A DNA stretch of 22,668 nt from an uncultured Collinsella sp. GTDB taxonomy: Bacteria; Actinomycetota; Coriobacteriia; Coriobacteriales; Coriobacteriaceae. The translations under genes and the position numbers were made by a program. This document shows, piece by piece, positions 20,903 to 22,668 of the stretch. The DNA is taken from NCBI GenBank assembly GCA_958429225.1, contig CAUAJB010000031.1, forward strand, positions 1-22,668, given 5' to 3'. Below the pieces are notes generated by a model. That model made no database searches, was not told the DNA's origin, and saw nothing but the letters and a program-made list of their open reading frames with translations. Positions within the stretch are counted from its first letter, which is position 1, and every line of letters starts with the position of its first letter.

Positions 20903-22668
20903 ACGAAAGTATCAATGAGCTGCGTGTTTCGAGGGCTGCGTCAGGAGCGTATCCAACGATTTCTGATGCCTTGGCGGCAACCGATCAACTCTATCCGGAC
21001 GCCGAGCAGGCGGTGACGATCCATATTGATCCGGGTGAGTACCGCGAGCGGGTCGAGATCCATCGGCCGCATGTGACGTTGGCGGGCGAGACGGCTGACA
21101 GCGTGCGCATCGTGGGCAGCCTGGGTGCCAAGATGCCCTCGGAGGACGGCTCGGGTGTCGACGGTACGCTCGGCACGTTTAGGACCTATACCGTTTTAGT
21201 CGATGCCGACGACGTGCGGCTCGAGAACCTCACAATCGTCAACGATGCCGGCGACGGTCGCGAGGTGGGGCAGGCGATTGCCCTGTACGCCGACGGCGAC
21301 CGTTTGGTGGTCGACGCCTGTTGCATTACGGGGCGCCAGGACACGCTGTTTTTGGGCCCGTTGCCCCCGCGCGAAGTCAAACCGGGCGGATTCATTGGGC
21401 CCAAGCAGTTTGCGCCGCGTCGGGTGGGCCGTCAGTATTTTCGACGCTGCCGGATTGAGGGCGACGTCGACTTTATCTTTGGCGGCGCGTGTGCCTATTT
21501 TGAGGGGTGCGAGATCCGCTCGCTCAACCGCAATATGGACGTGAACGGTTACGTGACGGCGGCATCGACGCCTGAGGGAGAGCCATATGGCTTCGTGTTC
21601 CACGGCTGCTCGTTTACAGCCGCGCAAGACGTGGCACCGGATTCGGTCTATTTGGGTCGTCCTTGGCGTGAGTGGGCCCAGACCGTGCTGATCGATTGCT
21701 GGCTGGGACAGCATATCAAGCGCGAAGGTTGGTGGGATTGGGCTAAGCCGGCGGCGCACGAGAGGGCGCACTACGCTGGTGCAAGCCTACATGGCCCGGC
21801 GAGTGATGCCGAAAACTGGGTGCCATGGGCGCACGAGCTCGATGCGACAGCCACTACCCGATACGCCCGCGAACAGGTGCTTTCCGGTGCGGACGGCTGG
21901 GACCCCGAAGGTGGCCCGGGCGACGCTGCGGAGACCGACAGTCTTTCCGATAACGGTCGCACGGTGCATATCGACACCTATTACGAAGACGAACTGGCGT
22001 TTCGTGAGCGCCTTAAGCGTGAGGGCCGCTCCGCCGCATTTAAGGGCACGACGCCCGAAGACTTTGAGGCATGGCAGATTGCGACGAGGGTTCGGCTGTT
22101 TGACCTGTTGGGCCTATCGATTATGGATCGCGTGTCGATTGAGGCGCGCGAGCTCGATCGGGTGCAGATTGCCGGCGGTATCGTGCGCACCCATGCGATG
22201 CTGCAGGTGGAGCGCGACGTTTGGATGCCGTTCTACCTGCTCGAGCCGCAGTCGCCTAAGCTCGATGCGCGCGGCCGCAAGTGTTGCTATGTCTGCCCGC
22301 ATGGCCATCAGGGAGCAGGCGCCGCAAGTGTTGCGGGCGTGACGGGCGTGCCGGCGGTCGATGATGCTGTGCGTAAGTTCAATTACGACTACGGTCTACG
22401 TTTGGCGCGTATGGGTTACGTGACCGTCTGCCCCGACGCACGCGGTTGGGGATACCGTCGTGACTGGAAGGGTCAGGGCGATGACGAGAACAGCTTTCTG
22501 CGCGGCACGTGCCTAAACCAGGCACGTATGGCCGAGCCACTGGGTCTTACGGTCGCGGGCCTCAACGTCTGGGACAACATGCGCTTGATTGATTACCTGG
22601 CGACACGCGGCGATATTGCCATGGATGACCTGGGTTGCTTTGGTTTTTCGGGTGGCGGCTACATGACG
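20899..22668 (+). CDS. CE8 pectin methylesterase fused to an alpha/beta-hydrolase domain (partial, runs off the right edge)
   Basis: I translated this frame by hand: 590 codons without a stop, continuing past the window. Residues about 1-305 are a CE8 pectinesterase: GQAIALY near 124, GRQDTLF (145-151) with Gln147 and Asp148, GDVDFIFGG (188-196) with the nucleophile Asp191, and YLGRPWREW (251-259) with Arg254 and Trp256. After a linker (about 305-355), a second domain reads as an acetyl-xylan-esterase/dienelactone-hydrolase-like alpha/beta-hydrolase: CPHGHQGAG (466-474), CPDARGWGYRR (511-521), LNVWDNMRLIDYL (555-567) and the nucleophile elbow GFSGGG with Ser584. Its acid and base residues lie outside. 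There is no signal peptide. The ATG overlaps the upstream stop, with GGGAG about ten bases before. One protein may thus remove both methyl and acyl esters from imported pectin fragments. Confidence 0.88.
   Translation, partial: MNESINELRVSRAASGAYPTISDALAATDQLYPDAEQAVTIHIDPGEYRERVEIHRPHVTLAGETADSVRIVGSLGAKMPSEDGSGVDGTLGTFRTYTVLVDADDVRLENLTIVNDAGDGREVGQAIALYADGDRLVVDACCITGRQDTLFLGPLPPREVKPGGFIGPKQFAPRRVGRQYFRRCRIEGDVDFIFGGACAYFEGCEIRSLNRNMDVNGYVTAASTPEGEPYGFVFHGCSFTAAQDVAPDSVYLGRPWREWAQTVLIDCWLGQHIKREGWWDWAKPAAHERAHYAGASLHGPASDAENWVPWAHELDATATTRYAREQVLSGADGWDPEGGPGDAAETDSLSDNGRTVHIDTYYEDELAFRERLKREGRSAAFKGTTPEDFEAWQIATRVRLFDLLGLSIMDRVSIEARELDRVQIAGGIVRTHAMLQVERDVWMPFYLLEPQSPKLDARGRKCCYVCPHGHQGAGAASVAGVTGVPAVDDAVRKFNYDYGLRLARMGYVTVCPDARGWGYRRDWKGQGDDENSFLRGTCLNQARMAEPLGLTVAGLNVWDNMRLIDYLATRGDIAMDDLGCFGFSGGGYMT

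Overview
The window looks like chromosome from a GC-rich gut actinobacterium. A Coriobacteriia member close to Collinsella is my best guess, from the strong GC bias at third codon positions, the protein flavour and the gene content; I could not test this by database search. Genes are densely packed, most gene blocks end in clear rho-independent hairpins, and nearly every start has a purine-rich Shine-Dalgarno sequence.

Region 1 (1-3270, mostly minus strand): a compact larB-larC-tetR unit and then serB. LarB and LarC make the nickel-pincer cofactor of lactate racemase. The LarC here consists only of the N-terminal LarC1 part, with a very long His-rich insert. An 11-bp-arm inverted repeat upstream of larB is a candidate operator for the TetR protein.

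Region 2 (3271-9321, plus strand): aspS, then an HPr-type phosphocarrier that keeps His15 but has Asp where Ser46 normally sits, then a ferrous iron uptake unit (feoA, feoA, feoB and a small Cys-rich FeoB-associated membrane protein). The iron genes are preceded by large and small palindromes, one close to the actinobacterial DtxR/IdeR box.

Region 3 (9322-22668, plus strand): a pectin/galacturonate utilisation locus. A LacI-family regulator is followed by uxaC-uxaB-uxaA (galacturonate to 2-keto-3-deoxygluconate), a short IS200/IS605-type element carrying only tnpA, a GPH-family transporter, a GH28 polygalacturonase, a small alpha/beta-hydrolase esterase, and a long gene running off the right edge. 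That last gene joins a CE8 pectin methylesterase to a second alpha/beta-hydrolase domain. The palindrome GGTGAACGTTCACC occurs twice, perfectly, before uxaC and three times, nearly perfectly, before the transporter, so one LacI-type regulator probably controls both blocks. None of the pectin enzymes shows a signal peptide. The simplest reading is import of methylated and acetylated oligogalacturonides through the transporter, stripping of esters and hydrolysis inside the cell, and conversion of galacturonate to KDG. KDG kinase and aldolase are not in the window.

No tRNA, rRNA, CRISPR array or prophage was seen. The most notable observations are the Asp46 HPr, the CE8-hydrolase fusion, the shared LacI operator set, LarC without its LarC2 part, and a 32-bp inverted repeat around the lacI terminator.
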